From: G965276765 sp965276765
GTDB taxonomy: Bacteria > Actinomycetota > Acidimicrobiia > Acidimicrobiales > Palsa-688
Length of the DNA stretch: 64,000 nt
Assembly (NCBI GenBank): GCA_965276765.1
Contig: OZ255627.1
Span: 186,001 to 250,000, forward strand
Reading direction: 5' to 3'
Every line of letters starts with the position of its first letter. The first letter of the stretch is position 1. The notes under the pieces were generated by a model. It saw only the letters and a list, made by a program, of their open reading frames with translations. It made no database searches and was not told the origin of the DNA. This document shows, piece by piece, positions 1 to 7,246 of this stretch. Both the position numbers and the translations under genes were made by a program.

Positions 1-642
1 CTGCTGGCAGAACGACGTCGCCTCGATCTCGAAGCGCAACCGGTCATCGCCGAGGTCGTCCCAGTGGGCGTCGCTGACGAAGCGCACGAGCGAGCCCTGT
101 GGTGGCCGGCGGCAGAACGAGGAGAAGTCGTGCTCCCCGTAAAGAGGATCGCAGGCCAGGCGCATGGCGGGGAGGTCGAGCGGCGCCTCGACGTGCCAGG
201 CGGTATCGGCTGCGAACGGGTCCGCAACCGGACGGTTGAGGATCGTGTAGCGGTACCGGCGCCACCGGGCCGAACGGCGAGCGTCGAAGCCTCCGGTGGC
301 CTCATCGGCGGTCCTGACGACGACGGCGGGACGCAGGGACCGGTTCACCGCGCGCGCCAACGCCCCCAGGTCGGCGTCGGCTCTGGCGTCAAAGGACACG
401 ACCTGACCCCAGGCGTGAACGCCGGCGTCGGTCCTGCCGGCGCAGACGATCTCGACCGTGTGGCGGAGGTGACGTTCGATGGCATGGCCGAGCACGCCGG
501 CCACGGTCAGCTGCCCGGGTTGGCGGGCGAAGCCATGGAAGCCGGTGCCGAGATAGGCCACGACCATTCGCACCCGCCGGGTCGGTGCGGGCGTGACCGC
601 CCGTGGCGCCTCGGGACCGGCGTCAGGACTGAACAACGTCAC
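1..642 (-). CDS. truA: tRNA pseudouridine(38-40) synthase TruA (3' end cut by window edge)
   Basis: Isomerises uridines 38-40 in the anticodon arm of tRNAs. The minus strand below position 642 reads through VVAYLGTGFHGFARQPG, then CAGRTDAGVHAWGQ, which holds the catalytic Asp of the RTDAGV motif, then FDARRSARWRRYRY, and leaves the window at SFCQ. About 213 codons are visible and the C-terminal part is missing. The start is uncertain: GTG at 648 or 642, or the ATG at 567 just before VVAYLG. It lies about 50 nt behind rplQ, the usual end of the rpsM-rpsK-rpsD-rpoA-rplQ unit. Confidence 0.88.
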   Translation of the reverse strand, partial: MTLFSPDAGPEAPRAVTPAPTRRVRMVVAYLGTGFHGFARQPGQLTVAGVLGHAIERHLRHTVEIVCAGRTDAGVHAWGQVVSFDARADADLGALARAVNRSLRPAVVVRTADEATGGFDARRSARWRRYRYTILNRPVADPFAADTAWHVEAPLDLPAMRLACDPLYGEHDFSSFCRRPPQGSLVRFVSDAHWDDLGDDRLRFEIEATSFCQQ

Positions 643-691
643 GGCCACCGGTCGCCGACGCCGGAATCCTCTGACCCCCTGCCCCCTGGTA

Positions 692-1054
692 TCAGACGAA
701 CTCGATGCGAGCCATCGGCGCGTTGTCGCCGTGGCGGGGATCGATCTTGAGGATACGGGTGTAGCCGCCCGACCGGTCGGCATAGCGCGGCCCGATCTCG
801 TCGAAGAGCTTGTGGGCCATGTCCTTGTCCCTGATGAAGGCGACGACCTGGCGCTGTTGGTGGACACCGCCCCGCTTTGCCTTGGTGATGCACTTCTCGA
901 CGACCGGCCGCAGCGCCTTGGCCTTCGCTTCGGTCGTCACGATCGACTCGGCCGCGATCATGGAAGCCACCAGGTTGCCGAACATGGCCTTCTGATGGGC
1001 GGCGTCGCCGCCGAAACGGCGGCCCTTCTTGGGGCGCCCGGGGATTCCCGACAT
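692..1054 (-). CDS. rplQ: 50S ribosomal protein L17
   Basis: Large-subunit protein near the polypeptide exit tunnel. The 120-residue product begins MSGIPGRPKKGRRFGG and continues with AHQKAMFGNLVASMI and TTEAKAKALRPVVEKCIT, which are L17 hallmarks; the length is normal. It follows rpoA with a 4-nt gap and is presumably co-transcribed with it. It ends in RIEFV, with no tail extension. Confidence 0.97.
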   Translation of the reverse strand: MSGIPGRPKKGRRFGGDAAHQKAMFGNLVASMIAAESIVTTEAKAKALRPVVEKCITKAKRGGVHQQRQVVAFIRDKDMAHKLFDEIGPRYADRSGGYTRILKIDPRHGDNAPMARIEFV

Positions 1055-1058
1055 CGAC

Positions 1059-2000
1059 TCAAGCCTCCTTGCCGCGCAGGGAAAGCCCCCGCTCGTCCAG
1101 CTTCACGAGGACCTCGTCGAGGGACTTCTGGCCGAAGTTGGTGATGGCGAGCAGGTCGTCCTCGGACTTTTGCACGAGCTCGCCGACCGTGTTGACCTGC
1201 GCCCGCTTGAGGCAGTTGCGGGGCCGCTCCGAAAGGTCGAGATCCTCGATGAGCAGATCGAGGTCGGGTGACCCGCTCGTCGAGGCGCCGACATCGCCGA
1301 GCTCGAGGCCCTGCGGAGCATCGCTCATATCGGCGACCAGGCCGACGAGGGACCTGAGGGTGTCACCCGCCGAGGCCAGTGCCTCCCGCGGCGTGATCGA
1401 GCCGTCGGTGGTGATATCGAGCACCAGACGGTCGTAGTTGGTGGACTGCTCGACCCTGGCCGGCTCGACGCTGAAGGCGACGAGGCGGATCGGCGAGAAG
1501 ATCGAGTCGACCGGGATGACCCCGATGGACGTCGACTTCTTGTTGCGATCGGCCGACACGTACCCTCGGCCCCGCTCGACGGTGATGTCGGCGGCCAGGC
1601 GTCCCTTGCCGTTGACGGTCGCGATGACCAGGTCGCTGTTGAGGATCTCCACGTCGCTCGTCTGGGCGATGTCTCCTGCGGTGACCGTAGCCGGGCCCCG
1701 GGCGTCGAGGCGCAGCGTGACGGAGTCGTCGGAGGTCACGCGCAGCACGATGTCCTTGAAGTTGAGGATGATGTCGGTGACATCCTCCTTGACCCCAGGC
1801 AGGCTGGTGAACTCGTGGAGGGCCTCGTCGAAACGAACCTGGGTCACGGCCGCGCCAGGGATCGAGGAGAGCAGCGTGCGCCGCAACGCCACGCCGAGGG
1901 TATGGCCGAAGCCGGGCTCGAGCGGGCCGATGGCGAAGCGCTGGCGGTCACCCTCTTGCTCGCCCACGGGCTCCACGGTCGGACGTTGGATGATCAGCAT
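1059..2000 (-). CDS. rpoA: DNA-directed RNA polymerase alpha subunit
   Basis: Alpha subunit, 313 aa: the scaffold for RNA polymerase assembly and the contact for UP elements and activators. The N-terminal domain (about 1-230) contains RFAIGPLEPGFGHTLGVALRR and the alpha dimer interface. The C-terminal domain (about 245-310) reads DLSERPRNCLKRAQVNTVGEL and ITNFGQKSLDEV, the usual DNA-binding helix-hairpin-helix. The 153-nt spacer to rpsD (2001-2153) is the longest gap in this unit. It contains an imperfect hairpin, so there may be a local control site before rpoA. Confidence 0.98.
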   Translation of the reverse strand: MLIIQRPTVEPVGEQEGDRQRFAIGPLEPGFGHTLGVALRRTLLSSIPGAAVTQVRFDEALHEFTSLPGVKEDVTDIILNFKDIVLRVTSDDSVTLRLDARGPATVTAGDIAQTSDVEILNSDLVIATVNGKGRLAADITVERGRGYVSADRNKKSTSIGVIPVDSIFSPIRLVAFSVEPARVEQSTNYDRLVLDITTDGSITPREALASAGDTLRSLVGLVADMSDAPQGLELGDVGASTSGSPDLDLLIEDLDLSERPRNCLKRAQVNTVGELVQKSEDDLLAITNFGQKSLDEVLVKLDERGLSLRGKEA

Positions 2001-2153
2001 GTAGTCGGTTCCCTTTGCTTCCTTCGACGAGCGCCGCTCGCCTTCGTACCGGTCACCCCAGGCCCGCTTCGGCCCTGGAGCTTCGGCGACCTTGGAGCTG
2101 CGGCGAAATGAGTTGCGAGGCCGGCGACGGGCCGGTCCCCGACGGGGTCAGGC

Positions 2154-2780
2154 TTACTTGGAGTAGAGCTCGACGATCAGCGACTCGCGCACTGGCACAT
2201 CGATGTGCTCGCGCAGCGGGAGATCGAGGAGCGTGACCTCGGCGCCTTCGGCGGCCGTCTCGAGCCAGGCGGGGACCTGCCGGTCGAGGGTGTCGAGGTT
2301 GTGACGGATGACGATCATCGAACGGGCCTTGGTCCGCAGGGACACCACGTCACCCTTGCGGGCCCGGTAGCTGGGAATCGTCACCCGCTTGCCGTTGACG
2401 TTGACGTGGCCGTGGCGGACGAGCTGGCGGGCCTGGGACCTGCTCGCTCCCCACCCGGCCCTGAAAGCGATGTTGTCGAGGCGCAGCTCGAGCATCCTGA
2501 GCAGGTTCTCGCCCGTGATCCCGCTCTGGCGGTTGGCCTCTTGGTAGAGGTTGTGGAACTGCTTCTCTAAGACGCCGTAGATACGCCTGGCCTTCTGCTT
2601 CTCCCTGAGCTGGGTCAGGTACTCGGAACCCTGCCTCATGCGATCGCGACCGTGCTCCCCCGGGGGGTACGGGCGGCGCTCGATCGGGCACTTCATCGAG
2701 TCGCACTTGGGGCCCTTCAAGAACAGCTTCATCTTCTCGCGCCGGCAAAGCCTGCAGACGGGTCCGGTGTAACGCGCCAT
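2154..2780 (-). CDS. rpsD: 30S ribosomal protein S4
   Basis: Primary 16S rRNA binding protein, 208 aa, normal length. The N-terminal part has a four-cysteine zinc-binding pattern (CRLC, then KCDSMKC), so this is the zinc-containing (C+) form. An S4 RNA-binding domain follows, with LELRLDNIAFRAGWGASRSQ and ARQLVRHGHVNVNGK. It starts 3 nt after the rpsK stop, which suggests coupled translation. Confidence 0.98.
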   Translation of the reverse strand: MARYTGPVCRLCRREKMKLFLKGPKCDSMKCPIERRPYPPGEHGRDRMRQGSEYLTQLREKQKARRIYGVLEKQFHNLYQEANRQSGITGENLLRMLELRLDNIAFRAGWGASRSQARQLVRHGHVNVNGKRVTIPSYRARKGDVVSLRTKARSMIVIRHNLDTLDRQVPAWLETAAEGAEVTLLDLPLREHIDVPVRESLIVELYSK

Positions 2781-2783
2781 GGC

Positions 2784-3182
2784 CTAGACCCTCCGCCGCT
2801 TCTTGGGGCGGCAACCGTTGTGGGGGATGGGGGTGACGTCCTTGATGCCCGAGACCTCGATCCCAGCGGCAGTGAGCGACCTGATGGCGGTCTCTCGACC
2901 CGAGCCCGGGCCCTTGACCATGACGTCGACCTTGCGGACGCCGTGCTCCATGGCCCGGCGGGCGCACTGCTCGGCGGCGAGCTGGGCGGCAAACGGCGTC
3001 GACTTCCTCGATCCCTTAAACCCGACGTTGCCGGCCGAGGCCCACGCCAGGACGTTGCCTTCGGGGTCGCTTATCGACACGATCGTGTTGTTGAACGAGC
3101 TCTTGATGTGTGCCACCCCGTAGGTGACGTTTTTGCGCTCGCGACGACGGGGGCGGCGTCCGCCCGGTTTCGGCTTGGCCAC
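2784..3182 (-). CDS. rpsK: 30S ribosomal protein S11
   Basis: Platform protein of the 30S subunit, 132 aa. It shows GVAHIKSSFNNTIVSISDPEG and the C-terminal DVTPIPHNGCRPKKRRRV signature. The N-terminal MAKPKPGGRRPRRRERKN is a short basic leader of ordinary size. It sits between rpsM (20-nt gap) and rpsD. Confidence 0.98.
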   Translation of the reverse strand: MAKPKPGGRRPRRRERKNVTYGVAHIKSSFNNTIVSISDPEGNVLAWASAGNVGFKGSRKSTPFAAQLAAEQCARRAMEHGVRKVDVMVKGPGSGRETAIRSLTAAGIEVSGIKDVTPIPHNGCRPKKRRRV

Positions 3183-3202
3183 TTACTGCTGCACTTTCTT
3201 CA

Positions 3203-3580
3203 TTACTTGCGGACCTTCTTCTTCCCGGCGACGGTCTTCTTGGGGCCCTTGCGGGTCCTGGCGTTGGTATGGGTGCGCTGGCCGCGTACCGGCAGGCCCC
3301 GACGGTGGCGGATCCCTTGGTAGGAGCCGATCTCCATCTTGCGCTTGATGTCCTGAGAGACCTCTCGGCGCAGGTCGCCTTCCACCCTGAGGTTGGCGTC
3401 GATCCACGAGCGGAGCCGGACGACCTCCTCGTCGGTCAGATCCCTGACTCTGGTATCGGCGTCGATGCTCGTCGCCGAGCAGATCTTGGCCGCGGTGGTG
3501 CGGCCGATGCCGAAGATATAGGTGAGCGAGATCTCGAGACGCTTCTCGCGGGGAATGTCGACGCTCGCAATGCGTGCCAC
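3203..3580 (-). CDS. rpsM: 30S ribosomal protein S13
   Basis: Head protein of the 30S subunit that contacts P-site tRNA and bridges to the 50S. The 125-aa product begins MARIASVDIPREKRLEISL, then YIFGIGRTTAAKIC and GSYQGIRHRRGLPVRGQRT, all typical of S13, with a basic C-terminal tail. It is second gene of the rpmJ-led unit. Confidence 0.98.
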   Translation of the reverse strand: MARIASVDIPREKRLEISLTYIFGIGRTTAAKICSATSIDADTRVRDLTDEEVVRLRSWIDANLRVEGDLRREVSQDIKRKMEIGSYQGIRHRRGLPVRGQRTHTNARTRKGPKKTVAGKKKVRK

Positions 3581-3604
3581 GTGGGGTGTGCTCTTCCTCT
3601 CCTG

Positions 3605-3718
3605 CTAGCCCTGCCGCTGCTTGTGACGCGGGTTGGTGCAGATCACCATCACCCGGCGGTGGCGGCGGATCACCTTGCAGTGCTCGCAGATGGGTTTGAC
3701 GCTGGGACGGACTTTCAC
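3605..3718 (-). CDS. rpmJ: 50S ribosomal protein L36
   Basis: Smallest large-subunit protein, 37 aa. The start is a GTG at 3718 preceded by AGGAG with 6-nt spacing, giving KVRPSVKPICEHCK followed by CTNPRHKQRQG. The Cys-X2-Cys...Cys-X4-His ligands are complete, so it is the zinc-binding (C+) form. It is first gene of the rpmJ-rpsM-rpsK-rpsD-rpoA-rplQ-truA unit here. infA, which usually precedes it, is not present. Confidence 0.95.
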   Translation of the reverse strand: MKVRPSVKPICEHCKVIRRHRRVMVICTNPRHKQRQG

Positions 3719-3824
3719 GACAGGCTCCTGCCTGGGGCTGAAGGGGACGGCGATACTGGCCCGGTCGAGCCGGCGGTGGACGGCTCGCGAGCCGCGCGTG
3801 ACCGCTTCACGGGCCGACTGGTAA

Positions 3825-3854
3825 GGGTAGTCCACCCGCGGCGGGTAGTCCACC
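3825..3854. repeat. 12-bp direct repeat, 18-bp period, in the rpmJ leader
   Basis: GGGTAGTCCACC occurs at 3825-3836 and again at 3843-3854. On the minus strand these lie in the probable 5' leader of the rpmJ transcript. Function unknown. They may be binding sites or a small tandem duplication. Confidence 0.6.
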
Positions 3855-3876
3855 GCGACATCACGGACCCGGTGGT

Positions 3877-3882
3877 ATCGTA
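3877..3882 (-). promoter_or_regulatory. Possible -10 box for the rpmJ-rpsM-rpsK-rpsD-rpoA unit
   Basis: The minus strand reads TACGAT, matching the actinobacterial TANNNT pattern, about 160 nt before the rpmJ start. No clear -35 is visible. A promoter is expected here because the opposite-strand phosphoesterase gene separates rpmJ from map. Confidence 0.3.
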
Positions 3883-3898
3883 CCGCCCCCTGGCCGGC

Positions 3899-3965
3899 GG
3901 GGACCGGGGGCGGGGACCGGGGGCCGGCGGGGGCTGGGGCGGCGCGGGAGCTGGGGCGGCGCGGG
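3899..3965 (+). repeat. G-rich tandem repeats, G-quadruplex prone
   Basis: GGGGACCGGGGG at 3899-3910 is repeated at 3912-3923, and GCTGGGGCGGCGCGGG at 3933-3948 is repeated at 3950-3965. Further G runs continue to about 4012. The plus strand has many runs of four to six G, enough for quadruplex formation. It lies upstream of the phosphoesterase and overlaps the probable rpmJ promoter zone. Confidence 0.7.
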
Positions 3966-4133
3966 GGCGCGACCGGCGGGTGGGTGGCCGCCGGGGGAAG
4001 GGGGGAAGCCTCCGAGAGTTCAGCCGGCCGAAGGAGTGGCGTCTTCGGGCCTTCACGGGCCGTTCAAACCGTCGTGGGAAAGTCCCCCACGTGGGTCGAG
4101 CGGAGACCCGCCTCTAACCAGCAAGGAGACGAC

Positions 4134-5468
4134 ATGCTCTTCCGCCGTATGCCACCCGACGCCGAGCCCAAGGCCGGCGACTCCACGGCCGCCGGGCCCA
4201 CGTTCACCAGAGCCAGGCCCACCGGGTCTATGCCCGCCGGCACCGGGCGCAGGCGCCGCTCCATGACGGCCAGGTGGTCGGTCTTCTCGGCGATCACCGT
4301 CTCCCTTGTCGGTGTTTCCCTTGCCGGCGCCGGCATGGCGACCGCCACGCCGACCTCGAGGACGACGCAGGCCGCCCCGGCGTCTTCCAGCGCCCCCACG
4401 GCCACGGCGATCCACCCTCCCGCCGTCAAGCACGTGTGGATGATCGACCTCGAAAACGAGGGCTACGCCCAATCGATGGACGACCCCTCGGTCGATCCGT
4501 ACCTGGCCAAGACGCTCCCGAGCGAGGGTGCCCTGCTCGAGCAGTACTACGCCACGGGCCACGACAGCGCCGACAACTACATCTCCCAGATCAGCGGACA
4601 GGCTCCCAACCTCGAGACTCAGAACGACTGCGGCGTCTGGACCAGGTTCCCCACGAGCAGCTTCGTGTTGAAGCCGTACCACCAGTTCGTCGGCACCGGC
4701 TGCGTCTACCCCTCGTCGGTCCCGACGCTCGGCAACCAGCTCACCAACGCCCACCTCAGCTGGAAGGCCTACATGCAGGACATGGGCAACGATCCGACGA
4801 GGGACCACACCACCGCGACCTCCCAAGGTCCGGCGTGCGGTCATCCCCCCGTCGGGACCACCGACAACACCGAGAGCTCCGTCCCCGGAGATCAATACGT
4901 GTCGCGCCACGAGGGGTTCATGTACTTCGACTCGGTGATCCAGAACCGCTCGTACTGCGAGAAGCACGTGGTCTCCTTTCAGCCGTTGCTGAAGGATCTC
5001 TCGTCGATCAAGACGACCCCCAACTTCTCCTACGTGGGTCCGAACGTCTGCATGGACGGCCACGACGCCCCCTGCAGCAACGGCGAGCCGGGTGGCCTCA
5101 CCGAGATCAACGCCTTCCTCCAGATCTGGATCCCACAGATCATGGCTTCGCCCGCCTACAAGGCGAACGGCCTGATCGTCCTCACCTTCGACGAGGGCAG
5201 CACCAACGCGGCCTGCTGCGGCGAGACCGTGGGTCGGACGGCGTCGCATCCTGACACCGCGCTTCCCGGCCTCAAGGGTCCGGGCGGCGGCCGGGTCGAG
5301 ACCGTCCTCCTATCGCCGTACATCAAGGCCGGCACCGTGAGTGCGGTGAACTACAACCACTACTCGACGCTGAAGAGCATCGAGAACATCTTCGGGCTCG
5401 GACACCTGGGCGATGCGGCCCAGCCGCAGGTCAAGGCGTTCGGATCGGACATCTACACCAAGCCGTGA
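4134..5468 (+). CDS. Secreted phosphoesterase (acid phosphatase/phospholipase C-like family)
   Basis: 444 aa from an ATG at 4134 preceded by AAGGAG with 5-nt spacing; an in-frame ATG at 3984 lacks such a site. A basic N-terminal stretch (GRRRRSMTARW) leads into a hydrophobic segment, ITVSLVGVSLAGAGMATA, so the product is probably exported or anchored. The mature part shows the phosphoesterase (PF04185-like) pattern: HVWMIDLENEGY, YATGHDSADNYISQISGQ, PNVCMDGHDAPC and LIVLTFDEGS, with acidic and His residues able to hold metal. Family members cleave phosphomonoesters or phospholipids; the substrate here is unknown. It is transcribed against the surrounding ribosomal genes and sits where infA is normally found. 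Confidence 0.85.
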   Translation: MLFRRMPPDAEPKAGDSTAAGPTFTRARPTGSMPAGTGRRRRSMTARWSVFSAITVSLVGVSLAGAGMATATPTSRTTQAAPASSSAPTATAIHPPAVKHVWMIDLENEGYAQSMDDPSVDPYLAKTLPSEGALLEQYYATGHDSADNYISQISGQAPNLETQNDCGVWTRFPTSSFVLKPYHQFVGTGCVYPSSVPTLGNQLTNAHLSWKAYMQDMGNDPTRDHTTATSQGPACGHPPVGTTDNTESSVPGDQYVSRHEGFMYFDSVIQNRSYCEKHVVSFQPLLKDLSSIKTTPNFSYVGPNVCMDGHDAPCSNGEPGGLTEINAFLQIWIPQIMASPAYKANGLIVLTFDEGSTNAACCGETVGRTASHPDTALPGLKGPGGGRVETVLLSPYIKAGTVSAVNYNHYSTLKSIENIFGLGHLGDAAQPQVKAFGSDIYTKP

Positions 5469-5470
5469 GC

Positions 5471-5509
5471 TGCTCGGGCCGGGGTGTGCTCGGGCCGGGA
5501 TGTGCTCGG
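5471..5509. repeat. 16-bp tandem repeat, about 2.5 copies
   Basis: TGCTCGGGCCGGGGTG (5471-5486) is followed by TGCTCGGGCCGGGATG (5487-5502) and a partial third copy beginning TGCTCGG. It begins 3 bp after the phosphoesterase stop codon. It is probably a slippage-type duplication. Confidence 0.65.
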
Positions 5510-5607
5510 CGAGAGCCGCCCCCGGCCCTGGCCCGCCCCCGGGCCGACGCATCCCGGGTCGGGTGACGGCGGATGATGGGGGGAATGGCCGCCCGGTGGC
5601 GTTTTCT

Positions 5608-5646
5608 TTGCCCACTTTGACGGACTCACTCCGTAAAAGTGGGCAA
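5608..5646. repeat. Inverted repeat, 17-bp arms, 5-nt loop; possible bidirectional terminator
   Basis: Arms 5608-5624 and 5630-5646 pair over 17 positions with a single mismatch around the loop CTCAC. T-rich sequence precedes and A-rich sequence follows, which lengthens the stem. There is no U-tract after the stem on either strand, so ordinary intrinsic termination is not certain. It lies between the convergent phosphoesterase and map genes. It is less GC-rich than its surroundings. Confidence 0.7.
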
Positions 5647-5698
5647 AAGAATCCGTTGCGCCGGCCCGCTGGGTAGCGAAGCTTCCATCCTTGTCACC

Positions 5699-5740
5699 GG
5701 CGTACCGGGCCGTGTCGGCAGGCGTACCGGGCCGTGTCGG
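5699..5740. repeat. 20-bp direct repeat with 22-bp period
   Basis: GGCGTACCGGGCCGTGTCGG occurs at 5699-5718 and 5721-5740, separated by CA. It lies immediately downstream of the map stop codon. The 22-bp period is the same as that of the duplication upstream of fusA, though the sequences are unrelated. Confidence 0.7.
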
Positions 5741-5760
5741 CCGTCGGGTCGGGCGCCGCC

Positions 5761-6513
5761 TCAGCCGGCGACGGTGAGCACTTCGGGGCCGTTGTCGGTG
5801 ACGGCGATGCTGTGCTCGAAATGAGCCGAGAGGCTCCCGTCGGCGGTGACGACCGCCCATCCGTCGTCGAGGAGCAGGGTCTCAGCGCCCCCGATATTGA
5901 CCATGGGCTCGACGGCGAAGACCATCCCTGTCTTGAGCTTGGGTCCCGGGGTGCCCGGCCAGTAGTTGGGGACCTGTGGCTCCTCGTGCATGGCGGTGCC
6001 GATGGCGTGGCCGACGTACTCGCGCACGACGGAGAGGCCGGCGCCCTCCGCGACCTGCTGGACGGCGAGCCCGACATCGTGAAGCCGGTTGCCCTCCTCG
6101 AGCTTGGCGATCCCGGCCCAGAGGCTCTCCTCGGTGACCCTGAGCAGCTTCTCCGCCTCGCCGCCGATGTCGCCGATCGCCATCGTGAAGGCGGCGTCGC
6201 CGTGGTAGCCCTCCACGATGGCGCCGCAGTCGATGGAGATGATGTCACCCTCGTCGAGGCGGTAGTCGCCAGGGATGCCGTGGACGATCATCTCGTTGGG
6301 TGAAGCGCAGATCACGGCGGGGAAGCCGTGGTAGTTGAGGAAGTTGGAGCGCGCGCCGCGCCGGTCGAGGACGTCCCTCGCCGCCCGGTCGAGGTCGAGG
6401 GTGGTCACGCCGGGCCTGGCCGCCGCCCTGGTCGCGGCGTGCATCTCGGCCACGACCTTGCCTGCCTTGCGCATCTTGGCCAACTCGTCAGCGTTGCGTC
6501 GCACGCCCCCCAT
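5761..6513 (-). CDS. map: Type I methionine aminopeptidase
   Basis: Removes the N-terminal methionine from nascent proteins; a dinuclear metallohydrolase. The five metal ligands are visible: Asp in IDCGA, Asp in HGDAAFT, His in GHAIGTAMHEEP, Glu in FAVEPM and Glu in HFEHSIAV. Length is 250 aa from the ATG at 6513; a TTG at 6546 would add 11 residues. It follows adk in the usual secY-adk-map order. Downstream, the conserved order breaks and an inverted repeat marks the probable transcript end. Confidence 0.96.
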   Translation of the reverse strand: MGGVRRNADELAKMRKAGKVVAEMHAATRAAARPGVTTLDLDRAARDVLDRRGARSNFLNYHGFPAVICASPNEMIVHGIPGDYRLDEGDIISIDCGAIVEGYHGDAAFTMAIGDIGGEAEKLLRVTEESLWAGIAKLEEGNRLHDVGLAVQQVAEGAGLSVVREYVGHAIGTAMHEEPQVPNYWPGTPGPKLKTGMVFAVEPMVNIGGAETLLLDDGWAVVTADGSLSAHFEHSIAVTDNGPEVLTVAG

Positions 6514-6577
6514 TCTGGCCGCATTCCGCCCGCTTCCGCCGCCCAAGCGTGGTCAGACCCCCGCAGCCTCGCCTCAG

Positions 6578-7246
6578 CTACCCGGCGCGCCGCCGCCGGT
6601 CGATCTCGGAGACAATCCGATCGGTGACCTCGTCGGGCGACCCGAGCGCCTCGAGGCGGGCCAGGGTGCCCCGGCTCTCGTACCAGGCGACGAGCGGCGC
6701 CGTCTCGCGTTCGTAGAGCTCGAGGCGGCGACGGATGGCCGACTCGGTGTCGTCGTCACGCTGCACGACCTCGCCGCCGCACACGTCGCAGATGCCGACG
6801 ACTCTCGGCGGGTTGTCGGCGACGCTGTAGTTGGCGCCACAGTCGGAGCACACCCGGCGGGCGGCCAGGCGGGTCAGCACGTGGCCGGTATCGATCTCCA
6901 GGTCGACGGCCAGGTCGAGGCCCTTCGGCTCCATGATCTCGGCCAGCTCCTCGGCCTGCGTGACCGTGCGGGGGAAACCGTCGAGGACGAACCCTCGATG
7001 CGAGGCGTCGGCATGGGTCAGGCGCTCCCTGACCACACCGATGACGACGTCGTCGGGAACCAGGTCACCGGCGTCGAGAAACGTCTTGGCCTGCTGACCG
7101 AACTCCGAGCCGGAGCGGACGGCCGCCCTGAAGGTGTCCCCCGTCGAGATGTGAGGCACGACGTAGTGACGGGAGAGCCGGATGGCTTGTGTCCCCTTTC
7201 CCGCCCCCTGCTTGCCGAGGATCAGCAGCCTCGCTCCGGGGTTCAC
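6578..7246 (-). CDS. adk: Adenylate kinase
   Basis: Catalyses ATP + AMP to 2 ADP. The 222-aa product has the P-loop GKQGAGKGTQ (a Lys-Gln variant of the common GPPGAGKGT), DGFPRTVTQAEEL, and a long-form LID domain with a zinc-ribbon pattern (CSDC, then CDVC). It abuts the secY stop with no gap, so translational coupling is likely. Confidence 0.97.
   Translation of the reverse strand: MNPGARLLILGKQGAGKGTQAIRLSRHYVVPHISTGDTFRAAVRSGSEFGQQAKTFLDAGDLVPDDVVIGVVRERLTHADASHRGFVLDGFPRTVTQAEELAEIMEPKGLDLAVDLEIDTGHVLTRLAARRVCSDCGANYSVADNPPRVVGICDVCGGEVVQRDDDTESAIRRRLELYERETAPLVAWYESRGTLARLEALGSPDEVTDRIVSEIDRRRRAG

Larger units (their letters stand above)
3719..4133. other. Gene-free 415-bp region between rpmJ and the phosphoesterase gene
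   Basis: Divergent intergenic region. From left to right it holds the rpmJ ribosome binding site, a pair of 12-bp direct repeats (3825-3854), a possible minus-strand -10 box (3877-3882), a long G-rich repeat tract on the plus strand (about 3899-4012), and the AAGGAG ribosome binding site of the plus-strand gene. I see no coding sequence here. In particular, nothing resembles translation initiation factor IF-1. Confidence 0.6.
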
